Source: Euzebyella marina (GTDB lineage Bacteria; Bacteroidota; Bacteroidia; Flavobacteriales; Flavobacteriaceae). Taken from it: a DNA stretch of 64,000 bases. Location: contig NZ_JACYFK010000002.1 of the NCBI RefSeq assembly GCF_014855515.1, positions 310,001-374,000 of the forward strand, written 5' to 3'. This document shows positions 35,535 to 44,522 of this stretch, one piece after another. The notes beneath the pieces are model-generated. The model made no database searches. It was not told where the DNA came from and saw only the letters and a program-made list of their open reading frames with translations. The position numbers and the translations under genes were made by a program. Position 1 is the stretch's first letter. Each line of letters opens with the position of its first letter.

Positions 35535-37739
35535 TCATCGATTGAACCAGTAGTTGAATTTTAGCGTGAGTGCCCAGTTTCGACCCTCAAAAGGTTCAAT
35601 GAAATAATTGTTAGTGTATACAAGGAACAAATCGGAAGCAGGACTATAGCGCCATTGAAACCTCGAGTTAAGGTTAAAATTTTTGGTCTGCTCATTGTAC
35701 TGAAACAAATTGGCAAAAAAGAGTTTATTGGTAAAAGTGATATCGACTTCTGAACCGATCAGCCAGAATTCATTGGTTTTCCAAGGGGCAGGAAGTTCAA
35801 TATAGTTATAGTCTAAACTGGCACTTAAACTAACATAGGGTTGAAAACGATAGCCCAATTCAGTAGAAATATTGGTTCTATTTCCATCTAAGTAATACCC
35901 ACCGAACCTACCTGCCAAACTGTAGGTAAAAAGACTTTGAGGCTTTGAAACATACTCCCATCCTATCGCATTCCATTGATGTTTTGTGCCGGTATCTAAG
36001 TCGGCGATACCTAATCGAGTTGGATCAAATGGTGAGAGCAGTTCTACATGGTCGTCAGAAACAAAGACCATGAACTCGGCACGGTTTCTAAAGTTTAGAA
36101 AATACTGTAGATAACTGGTATTGTCAGTTCTGTAAAAATCTTCATTGAAATAATAACTGCTATTAATTCGAGGACCATGACTAACAATTTTTTCTGATTT
36201 TGGAAAAAACAAGTATCCCAAATAACCATTAAAATTCACATATCCGTTTCGTGGCACATAACCTACTTCTGCCGTGTAATTATCAGATACCCATTCTTCT
36301 TGAATACGCCAGCTCCATTTACGGCTTCTATATTCTAAGTGTGCCGCTTGGGTTACTCCCCTATTCTCTCCATCGGGCGAGAATGATTTGAGAAGAAAGG
36401 CTTTTCCGTTCCATAAGTTGTCTGAAGAGGCCAAATTGTATTCTAAGCCTAAATTTCTGTTGAATTCAGGGTGAATTGCCTTCACTGAATCGTTTTCTTG
36501 CGGGTAATAGGTCGCTTGCTTATTGACGAACATGAGACCTATACTTGATCGACTGAATACTTTTCTCTGTAAAGACAGCACGCCAAAATTATGGGCTGGC
36601 AGGCCTGTTTCTTCCACACTGGCCGTTTGCATATCCATAAGTCCTAGCCTCCATTTTTCATTCAGATTACCACTTACACGAGCCCCGGCATGTATGGGAA
36701 CACCTAAACCAATTCTTCTCGAAAAGAAAGGTCTAATGGTTTCGTAACCGAAATTGGCAAAGAGATCGCCATTTTCTAGGAAGAACTGCCTTTTCTCGGG
36801 GAAAAAGAGTTCAAAACGGTCTAAATTGGTTACTTGACGGTCAACCTCTACCTGTGAGAAATCAGGATTTACCGTTAAATCAAGATTCAGGGAAGATGTT
36901 AGGCTGAACTTCACATCGCCCCCCACCTTTACGTCATAATCGGTATCGGCATCATTTTCTAAATCTTCACTTACGTTACCTAAAACATACGGAATCAGAG
37001 AAAAATTCACACCTGGGGAAGGTGGTGGTGTATCCCAAACTAAAGTGCCGGCCAAGGCCAACGATGCCGTGGGGAATTGTCTTGCAATGGGTGTCCAGCT
37101 AGATTTTTCACTTGATTTGAGATCTAACCGACTAAAGTTGATACCCCATTCAGAAACGCCATCTTCATATCTTATCGATTTGAACGGCAATGCCATTTCA
37201 AAAACCCATTTTTCTTCATCACGAGTGGTTTCCGAAACCCATTTACTATCCCAGTTCAAATCAACACTTCCGCCATTGTACATGGTACCATCCCATTGGG
37301 CTCCATAGGCATTGGCCCCAAAAGAAAATCCGGTAGTTTGATTGTTGAAGGGATCTAAAAAGAGCAGAAAATTATCATTTTTACCAAAACTGAAATCACG
37401 TCTCAAAGATTCTACGGTATAAGCGCCTTTTTTTCCGTGATAAAAAGTGGCCAATAGGTATATATTCTCTTCGTCATAGGCCATGCGAATTTCGGATTGC
37501 TCATTGGCCTTGCCATCATCCATAGGCAAGACCATAAAAAAGTCTTTGGCTACGTTGGTATATTTCCAAGCTTCGTCATCACCTTTTCCATCAATAATTA
37601 CAGGTGATACGAGTTTAGAGATATGAAGTCGGTAATCGGCATTTTTCTTTTGGCCTTGAACGATAAAATTGGTCAGTAAAAGGCAAAATAAGGGTGTTAG
37701 GCGAAGAACGTTTCTTCGCAATGGGTTGGTTGGGGTCAT
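35535..37739 (-). CDS. DUF5916 protein with CBM9-like domain
   Basis: A 734-residue outer-membrane-type protein. A signal peptide (ending IVQGQ) is followed by a CBM9-like carbohydrate-binding module (about 42-235, opening ISKLVSPVIIDGKGDDEAW) and a long DUF5916 region of beta strands forming a probable barrel, ending in LTLKFNYWFNR with a terminal aromatic-type residue pattern of outer-membrane proteins. The family is frequent in Bacteroidota and its role is unclear; surface binding or transport is possible. It is a single gene, with no close partner on the same strand. Confidence 0.85.
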   Translation of the reverse strand: MTPTNPLRRNVLRLTPLFCLLLTNFIVQGQKKNADYRLHISKLVSPVIIDGKGDDEAWKYTNVAKDFFMVLPMDDGKANEQSEIRMAYDEENIYLLATFYHGKKGAYTVESLRRDFSFGKNDNFLLFLDPFNNQTTGFSFGANAYGAQWDGTMYNGGSVDLNWDSKWVSETTRDEEKWVFEMALPFKSIRYEDGVSEWGINFSRLDLKSSEKSSWTPIARQFPTASLALAGTLVWDTPPPSPGVNFSLIPYVLGNVSEDLENDADTDYDVKVGGDVKFSLTSSLNLDLTVNPDFSQVEVDRQVTNLDRFELFFPEKRQFFLENGDLFANFGYETIRPFFSRRIGLGVPIHAGARVSGNLNEKWRLGLMDMQTASVEETGLPAHNFGVLSLQRKVFSRSSIGLMFVNKQATYYPQENDSVKAIHPEFNRNLGLEYNLASSDNLWNGKAFLLKSFSPDGENRGVTQAAHLEYRSRKWSWRIQEEWVSDNYTAEVGYVPRNGYVNFNGYLGYLFFPKSEKIVSHGPRINSSYYFNEDFYRTDNTSYLQYFLNFRNRAEFMVFVSDDHVELLSPFDPTRLGIADLDTGTKHQWNAIGWEYVSKPQSLFTYSLAGRFGGYYLDGNRTNISTELGYRFQPYVSLSASLDYNYIELPAPWKTNEFWLIGSEVDITFTNKLFFANLFQYNEQTKNFNLNSRFQWRYSPASDLFLVYTNNYFIEPFEGRNWALTLKFNYWFNR

Positions 37740-37784
37740 TTTGGTTTAATTGGTGGTGTAAGCTACAAAATTCAGGGGCTTTAG

Positions 37785-37802
37785 TGTTAACAATGTTTAA
37801 CA
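37785..37802. promoter_or_regulatory. GTTAAC-type dyad upstream of DUF5916 gene
   Basis: TGTTAA and TTAACA (spacer CAATGT) form an inverted repeat 46-63 bases upstream of the DUF5916 start and 72 bases upstream of the divergent VWA gene. The half-site resembles those ahead of the iorA-like gene. Confidence 0.25.
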
Positions 37803-37873
37803 TTATTTTTTTGAATTGCCATACTTTATATTGATTTTCGCCGTTCTGATGGTTGAACCATAAAATTTAGAAA

Positions 37874-38965
37874 ATGAAATCCTCCTACAAACTTCTCCTT
37901 TTATTTTTGTCGGTAATTGCCTTGAATTCATGCGGGAATGCTGATGATGACGTGAATTTTGCTTTACCTAATGGCGACGGACTCGGGCAAGGTAAGCCAG
38001 TAGATGACTGCCTCGATCTGGGAGAAAATGACCTTGTACTTTCAATACAAGACCAGTACACTACCCTACCGGGAAAGGTGTCTATATTCTTTAAAGTTTC
38101 CGATAGCAATGGCAACCCTGTTTCCGGTTTGAATGCTGAACAGTTTACCATTTACGAGCAAGGTAGAAACGATGAATGTTTCAATACCATTTCTACTTCA
38201 GAGTCGAAAGCAAGAATATCGCCAAATTCACAGATATTTAGTAACAATACTCTTTTGGTGCTCGATTTGAGTAACAGTGTTTTGAGCAGCAGTTTAGAAG
38301 AGCTTAAAAGTGCGAGTATCAGTTTCATTAACAATGTGATGCCGGCAACTACCCAAGAATCTTTTAAAATGGCCATTTACTGGTTTGATGGAGAGAAAGA
38401 GTTACATGAGTTGAACCCTCTAACTCCGTCGAAAGAAGAGTTAACCGCCGCTGTGCAAGGTATTACAGAAGATATTAGCAACGACCCTTCAACCGATTTA
38501 TATGGAGCCGTCATTAAATCTACCGAAAGAGCTTCTGAACTATTGGTTGAAAGTACCAAGGGAGAGAAAATAGGTGCTGCTTCCGTAGTTATCTTTACCG
38601 ATGGTACGGATCAGGCATCACGCTATACCCAAGAAGATGCCCAAAAACGTGTTGATAATGCTGACCCTAATATTTCTTTCTTCACTATCGGATTGGGTGA
38701 AGAAATCGATACACAGGTGTTAACAGATTTAGGTAAGACGTCCAGCGTTTTTGCAGGAAACAAAGATGAACTTGAAACTACCTTTAATGATATTTCGGAT
38801 CTGGTATCTGAAAGGGCCAATAGTTTTTACCTGTTCGAATACTGCAGCCCTAAAAGAGATGGCAGTGGTGATAACAATCTAGCCATTCAAGTTAAGACCG
38901 GTAGTTTGCAAGGTGCAGTTCAAACGAAGTTCAGTGCCAACGGGTTTACTGGCGGTTGCGAATAA
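37874..38965 (+). CDS. VWA-domain lipoprotein
   Basis: A 363-residue lipoprotein (lipobox LNSC, Cys20). An Ig/PKD-like beta segment (about 48-110) precedes a von Willebrand A domain (about 125-315) with the MIDAS motif DLSNS (Asp131, Ser133, Ser135) and further metal-site residues in TDLYGAV and FTDGTD. VWA domains mediate metal-dependent protein binding; the partner is unknown. A terminator follows 27 bases after the stop. Confidence 0.88.
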   Translation: MKSSYKLLLLFLSVIALNSCGNADDDVNFALPNGDGLGQGKPVDDCLDLGENDLVLSIQDQYTTLPGKVSIFFKVSDSNGNPVSGLNAEQFTIYEQGRNDECFNTISTSESKARISPNSQIFSNNTLLVLDLSNSVLSSSLEELKSASISFINNVMPATTQESFKMAIYWFDGEKELHELNPLTPSKEELTAAVQGITEDISNDPSTDLYGAVIKSTERASELLVESTKGEKIGAASVVIFTDGTDQASRYTQEDAQKRVDNADPNISFFTIGLGEEIDTQVLTDLGKTSSVFAGNKDELETTFNDISDLVSERANSFYLFEYCSPKRDGSGDNNLAIQVKTGSLQGAVQTKFSANGFTGGCE

Positions 38966-38992
38966 CAGCAAGAAAATATATGATTTTAATAG

Positions 38993-39020
38993 AAAGTGCC
39001 CACTTGGGCACTTTTTTTAT
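38993..39020 (+). terminator. Rho-independent terminator of VWA gene
   Basis: AAAGTGCCC (38993-39001) and GGGCACTTT (39006-39014) form a 9-base stem with loop ACTT and a T-run. Confidence 0.9.
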
Positions 39021-39176
39021 TCATTAATTTATCTTGTTCAAATTACTTAATAACAACCTTTTATTGATTTTTGAATCCATTTAAATTAGGTGTGTTAATA
39101 CCTCTTTAACATCTGAAAAACGTACTTGAAGCGTATGTTAAGATGAATTAGAACCATATAATTTAAATTTTACAAA

Positions 39177-40004
39177 ATGAAGAAATCAATTATTGTCGGT
39201 ACACTTTCAATAGCCTTGATGGCATCTTGTGTTTCTAAAAAGAAATACACTGCATTGGAAACCAACCTTTCTGAAACCCAAAGTGCACTGACGAAAACTC
39301 AGGTTGAAAAAGAAGAATTAGAGGCTAAAATGGCCAAGATTGAAGCCAGAGTTACCGAATACAACCAAAAAATCAGTTCCCTAAAAGAAGTCAACGATAG
39401 CCAATATACTACAGTTGATGATGTTGCGGTAATGAGTAACAACACAAAGAAAAAAATGAGGGCTACACTTAAAAATGTTGACCCGGCTAAGTTAGCAGAG
39501 GCTAAAACCCTTCAAGATTCAATGAACTTGGCTATTTCCTACAATTTGAAAAAATCTATTTCTGACGATGAAGAAGATGTAGATGTGAATATTGACAAGA
39601 CAGTCGTGATGATCAATATTTCAGATAAATTACTTTTTAATAGCGGTAGTTACCGTGTGAGCAGCAAGGCCAATAAAATTCTGTCTAAGCTTGCCGACGT
39701 AATCAATTCAGAACCTGCGATGGAAGTAATGGTAGAAGGTCATACCGATTCTCGTAGCATTAATACAGCGATGTTCCGTAATAACTGGGATCTTAGTGTC
39801 AAGCGTGCTACTTCTGTTGTTGACATCCTTCAAAGCAAGTATAACGTTGATCCTGCCAAAATGATTGCTGCCGGTAGAAGTAGCTATTTACCGCTAGTAG
39901 AGAACGATTCTAGAGAGAATATGGCAAAAAATCGCCGTACTAAAATTGTAATTCTTCCAAATTTGGACAAATTTTTTGCATTATTAGATGCAGAAACCTT
40001 ATAA
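39177..40004 (+). CDS. OmpA-family lipoprotein
   Basis: A 275-residue cell-envelope lipoprotein (lipobox LMASC, Cys18). A coiled-coil region (about 25-75) is followed by an OmpA/MotB peptidoglycan-binding domain (about 145-265) with LLFNSGSYRVS, VEGHTDSRSIN and RSSYLPLVENDSRENMAKNRRT, the usual diaminopimelate-binding segments. It probably anchors the outer membrane to peptidoglycan. It is monocistronic with a strong terminator after the stop. Confidence 0.93.
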   Translation: MKKSIIVGTLSIALMASCVSKKKYTALETNLSETQSALTKTQVEKEELEAKMAKIEARVTEYNQKISSLKEVNDSQYTTVDDVAVMSNNTKKKMRATLKNVDPAKLAEAKTLQDSMNLAISYNLKKSISDDEEDVDVNIDKTVVMINISDKLLFNSGSYRVSSKANKILSKLADVINSEPAMEVMVEGHTDSRSINTAMFRNNWDLSVKRATSVVDILQSKYNVDPAKMIAAGRSSYLPLVENDSRENMAKNRRTKIVILPNLDKFFALLDAETL

Positions 40005-40044
40005 TTGCATAAAATTGGTTTAAAACCAGTGTTAATAATCTGGG

Positions 40045-40077
40045 AAAAGGGAGAACTTGACGGTTCTCCCTTTTTTC
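40045..40077 (+). terminator. Rho-independent terminator of OmpA gene
   Basis: AAAAGGGAGAAC (40045-40056) and GTTCTCCCTTTT (40063-40074) form a 12-base stem with loop TTGACG and a T-run. Confidence 0.9.
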
Positions 40078-40212
40078 TTGCGGTTCATCGAAAACAAGAA
40101 TTTTAGTTAGGGTTTGCGTGAAATAAGTTGTTTAATGCATAAAGAACCCTATATCTAAATTGAAAAAACCTACATCCTAAACCGTAATGCTATTTAACTA
40201 AAAAGCAAAATT

Positions 40213-40380
40213 ATGGATGTATTGAACACTATTATTGAAAACAGCGCATTGCAAGGTATGCCGAAATGGTACCAAGCGCTCACTTTGACACTATTTTTAG
40301 CCATTGCGTCTATCGTAATGTTGACTTATTACTTTCTGTTGTCGCAAGGCTCAGATATGATTGTTAGGTTTTCGTATTGA
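40213..40380 (+). CDS. Small single-pass membrane protein (55 residues)
   Basis: ATG 40213 opens a 55-codon frame: an amphipathic start (MDVLNTIIENSALQGMPKWY), one hydrophobic helix (about residues 22-44) and a short tail ending IVRFSY. It lies between the OmpA terminator and the M14 peptidase gene, whose convergent stop codon abuts it (40380/40381). No family is recognised, but the clean helix and the fit into the gap argue for a real gene. Confidence 0.6.
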   Translation: MDVLNTIIENSALQGMPKWYQALTLTLFLAIASIVMLTYYFLLSQGSDMIVRFSY

Positions 40381-41853
40381 TTACCTATAAATCATCGCAT
40401 TTTTTACCTTTTGGGAAGTTTCTTTGTAATTAGCAAAGTCAATCAAAAATCCGTTGATTACGGCATATTTGATTTCATTGCCTTTTTTTAGAAGGAAGGT
40501 AGGATTAACGCCTATTTCCATTCTGAAATCCGGTAATTTGGTCTTATCCCCTATAATATGAATGGGAACGGGGGAAGATAACTTCTCTTTGGGGATATCT
40601 TTTACGCGAACATAAGTGTAGCCAGACTCTAACATTTTTTTTAGGTCAAGCGATTTTAATTGATCCATACTTGAAAGGGTTTCGGTATAGACCTTACCGG
40701 CAACAATTTCCAAACCGGTAGCATCAAGCGTTTCATACCCGTAGTAGGTAGAAAGATCACCCTGCTCAAGAATTCTGCTGCTGTACCAAAAATCGTTATG
40801 CTTTTCTTTGTCTACTTCTAGCCTGTTGGCAGCAACATCTAAAATATACTCCTTTCCTAGAAGGTTGTAGGTGGCATTGGCAATTTTCAAATCGAAAAGC
40901 TTTCGGTCATTTTCAGGAATCTCTTCATACCTTTCAATAGGAATGTTTTGGTAACTTTTATTGGCGATGGTATAAATGGCCGACAGAATCGAGACATAGT
41001 TCAATTTTCTGATTTCCTGCTTTTCAACATCTTCAGGATACCCGCCAGATTCGATGAGAATGGCACTGGTGCCCCATTTTTGAATATTATCTCCGAAAGC
41101 TCGAGGTTCAAAATCATCATTATATCTCCCTACCTGTCCCGGAGCATATTTTTGAATAATATCGTTCATAAATACGATGACCTTCATAGCGTTCGCACGT
41201 ACCTCATTGACTTCTTTCTCGTAATTATAGGCCGGTGCCAAGTACGAAATAGTGGCAGGTTTTTCTGTTCTTTCAGCATTATAGTAGGTACTTTGATCGT
41301 GAAGGTTGAAACCGAAATCGGCATCTAGACTATCCCTCACTTTTTTCAGGGTTCTCCCTTCGGGAGATTGCAGACGAAGAGCATCTCTATTAATATCAAT
41401 TCCTAATCTATTTCTGCGTTGAAACACTTCAGCACCATCAGGGTTGAGCATAGGAAGAAAGTGAAGAGTGCAATTGCTTAGTATTCGTTGTTTTTCAGCG
41501 GTGAAATCAGGGCTATCCAAAAAATTAAAAATATCGAATATGGCTTGCGTGGCGGTAGGCTCGTCACCATGCATTTGAGACCACAGAAAAACCGAGGTAT
41601 CTCCTTCTCCAATACTTATTAAATTTAAACTTTTGCCTTCGATAGACTTCCCTACTTTGGTGACCTTAAAACCTGCCTTGGTTCTGTATTTTTCAATCAG
41701 CGGTTGTAATTGGGCATGCTTGATTCTTCTTTTTCCCAATTCGGTTTCTTTATATTTTTCGTAGGTTTCATAAAGTGATTCTGTGATATCGATGTTTTGA
41801 GCGTTAGCTGTGGTAAACGTTATCACAAGAAAAAGTAGGATAATCAATTTCAT
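40381..41853 (-). CDS. M14-family zinc carboxypeptidase
   Basis: A 490-residue secreted protein (signal peptide ending TANAQ). The M14 zinc ligands are His95 and Glu98 in SQMHGDEPT, and His185 in GFNLHDQ; substrate residues appear in RRNRLGIDINRD, and the catalytic Glu is probably in ILIESGGYPED. A C-terminal beta-rich extension (about 330-490) is not part of the catalytic fold. It ends a four-gene operon with an amidase and a 3D-domain protein, so cleavage of peptidoglycan peptides is a plausible role. Confidence 0.9.
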   Translation of the reverse strand: MKLIILLFLVITFTTANAQNIDITESLYETYEKYKETELGKRRIKHAQLQPLIEKYRTKAGFKVTKVGKSIEGKSLNLISIGEGDTSVFLWSQMHGDEPTATQAIFDIFNFLDSPDFTAEKQRILSNCTLHFLPMLNPDGAEVFQRRNRLGIDINRDALRLQSPEGRTLKKVRDSLDADFGFNLHDQSTYYNAERTEKPATISYLAPAYNYEKEVNEVRANAMKVIVFMNDIIQKYAPGQVGRYNDDFEPRAFGDNIQKWGTSAILIESGGYPEDVEKQEIRKLNYVSILSAIYTIANKSYQNIPIERYEEIPENDRKLFDLKIANATYNLLGKEYILDVAANRLEVDKEKHNDFWYSSRILEQGDLSTYYGYETLDATGLEIVAGKVYTETLSSMDQLKSLDLKKMLESGYTYVRVKDIPKEKLSSPVPIHIIGDKTKLPDFRMEIGVNPTFLLKKGNEIKYAVINGFLIDFANYKETSQKVKNAMIYR

Positions 41854-41859
41854 TTATGT

Positions 41860-42522
41860 CTATTTATTGGGTACAGGTTTAAAATTAAATTTTTTGGTAG
41901 CAGCCCTTACTTTTGCCATAAAGTCTTCGCCTGGGTCGGTTTTTTTAGTTCGGTAGCTTTCATCGACCTCCAGCCACAACGGATGGCCTTCAAAGTTGGT
42001 ATACTCATAATGCCCGATTAAATAGTCGATATCGTATTTTTCAGCTAAATACTTTACCAACCAAATATTTGCTTTTAGCTGAGCTTCGGTCAAAGGGGTA
42101 TCTTCGGTTCCTCCTACGTTTTCAACACCCAGGGCAACATGGTTAAGCCCGATAACATGCCGTCCCATAATATCTTCGGGCATCAAGCGATATATAGTTC
42201 CATCTTGGTCGACCAAGAAATGACTCGAGACGTTAAGTCCACTTACATTTTTGATATCCGGTCTCCAATTCGGTAATTTACTTTCTTTAAACGCATCGAA
42301 TGAACCCTCGAAAGTGGGAATGGCCGTCCAATGAAGTACAATCATTTTCGGTTCAATGGTCGGCTCTTCCTTGTCAATACCATATCTGTTCAATAGATAT
42401 TCAGATGTCAATTGCAATCGTTCTTCATCAAAAACTATCGGCTTGTCTACAATTCGCTTGGGTGTCGCACAGCTGATGAAAAACAGCAAGAAAAATAAAG
42501 AAGGTAAAAAATATTTGTTCAT
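41860..42522 (-). CDS. N-acetylmuramoyl-L-alanine amidase, lipoprotein
   Basis: A 220-residue lipoprotein (lipobox FFISC, Cys18) with an Amidase_2 fold. It has VLHWTAIP with a zinc His, SSHFLVDQDGTIYRLMPE, and GLNHVALGVENVGG, with IGHYEY further on. This family cuts the bond between muramic acid and the peptide stem. It lies 6 bases before the M14 peptidase and 1 base after the 3D-domain gene. Confidence 0.92.
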   Translation of the reverse strand: MNKYFLPSLFFLLFFISCATPKRIVDKPIVFDEERLQLTSEYLLNRYGIDKEEPTIEPKMIVLHWTAIPTFEGSFDAFKESKLPNWRPDIKNVSGLNVSSHFLVDQDGTIYRLMPEDIMGRHVIGLNHVALGVENVGGTEDTPLTEAQLKANIWLVKYLAEKYDIDYLIGHYEYTNFEGHPLWLEVDESYRTKKTDPGEDFMAKVRAATKKFNFKPVPNK

Positions 42523-42523
42523 A

Positions 42524-42943
42524 TTATTTGGTATTTGGCAGACTGTCTTTTTTAACTCGATAGTGAACTTTTAGTTTTTTGCGACCCCATTCGCGGGCTT
42601 TTTCAACATCTAGCCCCATATACACGTCAATCTTATTTCTCCATCGGTAGTGCATTTTATCTTTGACCAAGTAAATGCCTTCAAACCCTGTAATCTTAAC
42701 TTGAGTGTTGTATTCAAAACCAATGGGTATCAAATCTCTCGATACGGCTATTGATTTAATACCTGGTTTCAAAGTATCGCCCCAAGCCGCAATATTTGGC
42801 TGGCCATCGGTTTGAGCTCTTGTTGAATTATAGGCCGAAACCGTAACTTCTCTGGTTTTCCAAATATAATTCTTGTCCGCAGTTCCACAAGATATAAAGG
42901 TAAGGACCAGCAAGATTGACGATATGTTTTTAAGTTTTATCAA
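42524..42943 (-). CDS. 3D-domain lipoprotein
   Basis: A 139-residue protein starting at TTG 42943 (no ATG exists before the lipobox LTFISC, Cys19), one base after the preceding stop. The body is a 3D/RlpA-like double-psi barrel: SAYNSTRAQTDGQP, a WGDTLKPGIKSIAVSRDLIP core and YLVKDKMHYRWRNKIDVYMG with the conserved Asp residues. These domains are found in lytic transglycosylases (MltA/RlpA) and bind or cleave glycan strands. The operon context supports a peptidoglycan role. Confidence 0.85.
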   Translation of the reverse strand: MIKLKNISSILLVLTFISCGTADKNYIWKTREVTVSAYNSTRAQTDGQPNIAAWGDTLKPGIKSIAVSRDLIPIGFEYNTQVKITGFEGIYLVKDKMHYRWRNKIDVYMGLDVEKAREWGRKKLKVHYRVKKDSLPNTK

Positions 42944-42944
42944 A

Positions 42945-44462
42945 TCAATTCAACATATTTTCTAAAATCAATAAATCGACGTTTTCATTTTTCCATCGTT
43001 CCTGAAGTTCTTTGGGGATGGGACTATAGACATAAGTCAACGAGCCTAAGACAATATCAATATCACCATCATGGTCAATATCGCCGCTATCCAATAAAAA
43101 CCATCGGCCTAGATTGGGATCCGCCAATCTATAACTTTTAAAATCAAATGTCTTGGTATTTCTATTTTCAAGATAGATAAAAGTTTCATGTGGATGATTT
43201 TCATAATCGGGGAAGGTAGACAACAGCGCCAAATCTTCATCGCCGTCTTGGTCAAAATCGCCACTCAAGAACCTGGTGCAGCCGTTCAAGGGGTAGAAAA
43301 AGGATTCTTCAAAATGATTGAGCCCATCATTTAAATGAATTCTTAACCCGTGATACGGTTTCATGGTGTAGGTTTCATCGGCATTATCGCCATGAGCGGT
43401 TATAATATCTAGGTCGCCATCTTTGTCAAAATCCAACGTTTCAAACCAGCTAGTACCATAATTGGGAGGAAATCTTAAAACCTGCTCTGGTCTAAATTTC
43501 ATTTCTTCCGTTTGATATAAAATAGTAATTCCTTCTTCCCCTTGTGAGGTAACTGCAATTAAATCATCTTTACCGTCATTGTTTATATCTCTTGCCTCTG
43601 TTTTTATAACGCCTGGCTGATTTAGCAGCACTTGTTCAATAAAGTGGCCATCAGCATTTTTTTTCCAAAGTGCCAATTGTCCTTTTAAATCGCCAAATTC
43701 ACTCACAACAATTTCATCAATACCATCTTTATCAAAATCATGTATTAACGTATGAACGGGTCTATGAAGCTTTTGGGGCAGTGATTTGATGATTTCCCCA
43801 TTTTTTATTCCCAAGGCTCCGGAGGCTATCTCGGAAGGTAACAGAAAGCCAATAGTGGTCAGGTAGGTATTATCAGATTTTTGAGTGTAGTCTGTGATGG
43901 TACTAGCTGCTTTAATGACAGGTTCTAGTTCTGAAAGGGCATAATCATACCTTAACAGTTGACCCTGAAGGCTTCCCGCTAAGATTTTCTGGTTATTTTG
44001 ATCAATCTTCAGATAGGAAATATTGCTTCCTTCTATACTGTCTATCGCTAAAGTCTTGGTCTGAAATTGTTTAACTTCCGCTAGAGGCCTTGTAGGATAA
44101 GAGCTTAATGAATCTGGTGCATTATTCAGAATGTATTCTTCAAGAATTTTCCAATCTTCCATAGCAATAATGGGATTTGACGGATATACACCTGTTTTCA
44201 ATATTTCGCCTTGTTCTACCAGAGACACTCCTTTAAATGGATTATTGGTAGAATCTCGTATGCCCATTCTTGCGGCCATTTCAGGCAGTACTTTGTTTTT
44301 CCATAAATGTTTTGGCAATGAATTAATATCAGGTGCCATGTGGCAAGAAGCGCAATACGAGTCGAAAAGCGCTACCTGTCTATCCTTTTTATTAGGCGCG
44401 CATCCTATGAAAAGAGTGATTCCTATAACTAAAAACGATCTTATGAATACATTTAAAAGCAT
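42945..44462 (-). CDS. FG-GAP repeat lipoprotein with N-terminal cytochrome c motif
   Basis: A 505-residue lipoprotein (lipobox FIGC, Cys21). A short cytochrome c segment with CASCH (37-41) and a following Met-rich stretch binds one haem c. It is followed by a seven-blade-like propeller of FG-GAP/VCBS repeats with five calcium loops of the DxDxDGxxD type (DFDKDGIDE, DINNDGKDD, DFDKDGDLD, DFDQDGDED, DIDHDGDID). It is the first gene of the operon with the 3D, amidase and M14 genes. Haem plus a propeller suggests an electron-transfer or binding function on the cell surface. Confidence 0.88.
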   Translation of the reverse strand: MLLNVFIRSFLVIGITLFIGCAPNKKDRQVALFDSYCASCHMAPDINSLPKHLWKNKVLPEMAARMGIRDSTNNPFKGVSLVEQGEILKTGVYPSNPIIAMEDWKILEEYILNNAPDSLSSYPTRPLAEVKQFQTKTLAIDSIEGSNISYLKIDQNNQKILAGSLQGQLLRYDYALSELEPVIKAASTITDYTQKSDNTYLTTIGFLLPSEIASGALGIKNGEIIKSLPQKLHRPVHTLIHDFDKDGIDEIVVSEFGDLKGQLALWKKNADGHFIEQVLLNQPGVIKTEARDINNDGKDDLIAVTSQGEEGITILYQTEEMKFRPEQVLRFPPNYGTSWFETLDFDKDGDLDIITAHGDNADETYTMKPYHGLRIHLNDGLNHFEESFFYPLNGCTRFLSGDFDQDGDEDLALLSTFPDYENHPHETFIYLENRNTKTFDFKSYRLADPNLGRWFLLDSGDIDHDGDIDIVLGSLTYVYSPIPKELQERWKNENVDLLILENMLN

Positions 44463-44522
44463 ACGTGCTACTAAAAATGAACTTGACTAATTTCAACTAT
44501 CGACAAAAAGATACTTTAGGCC

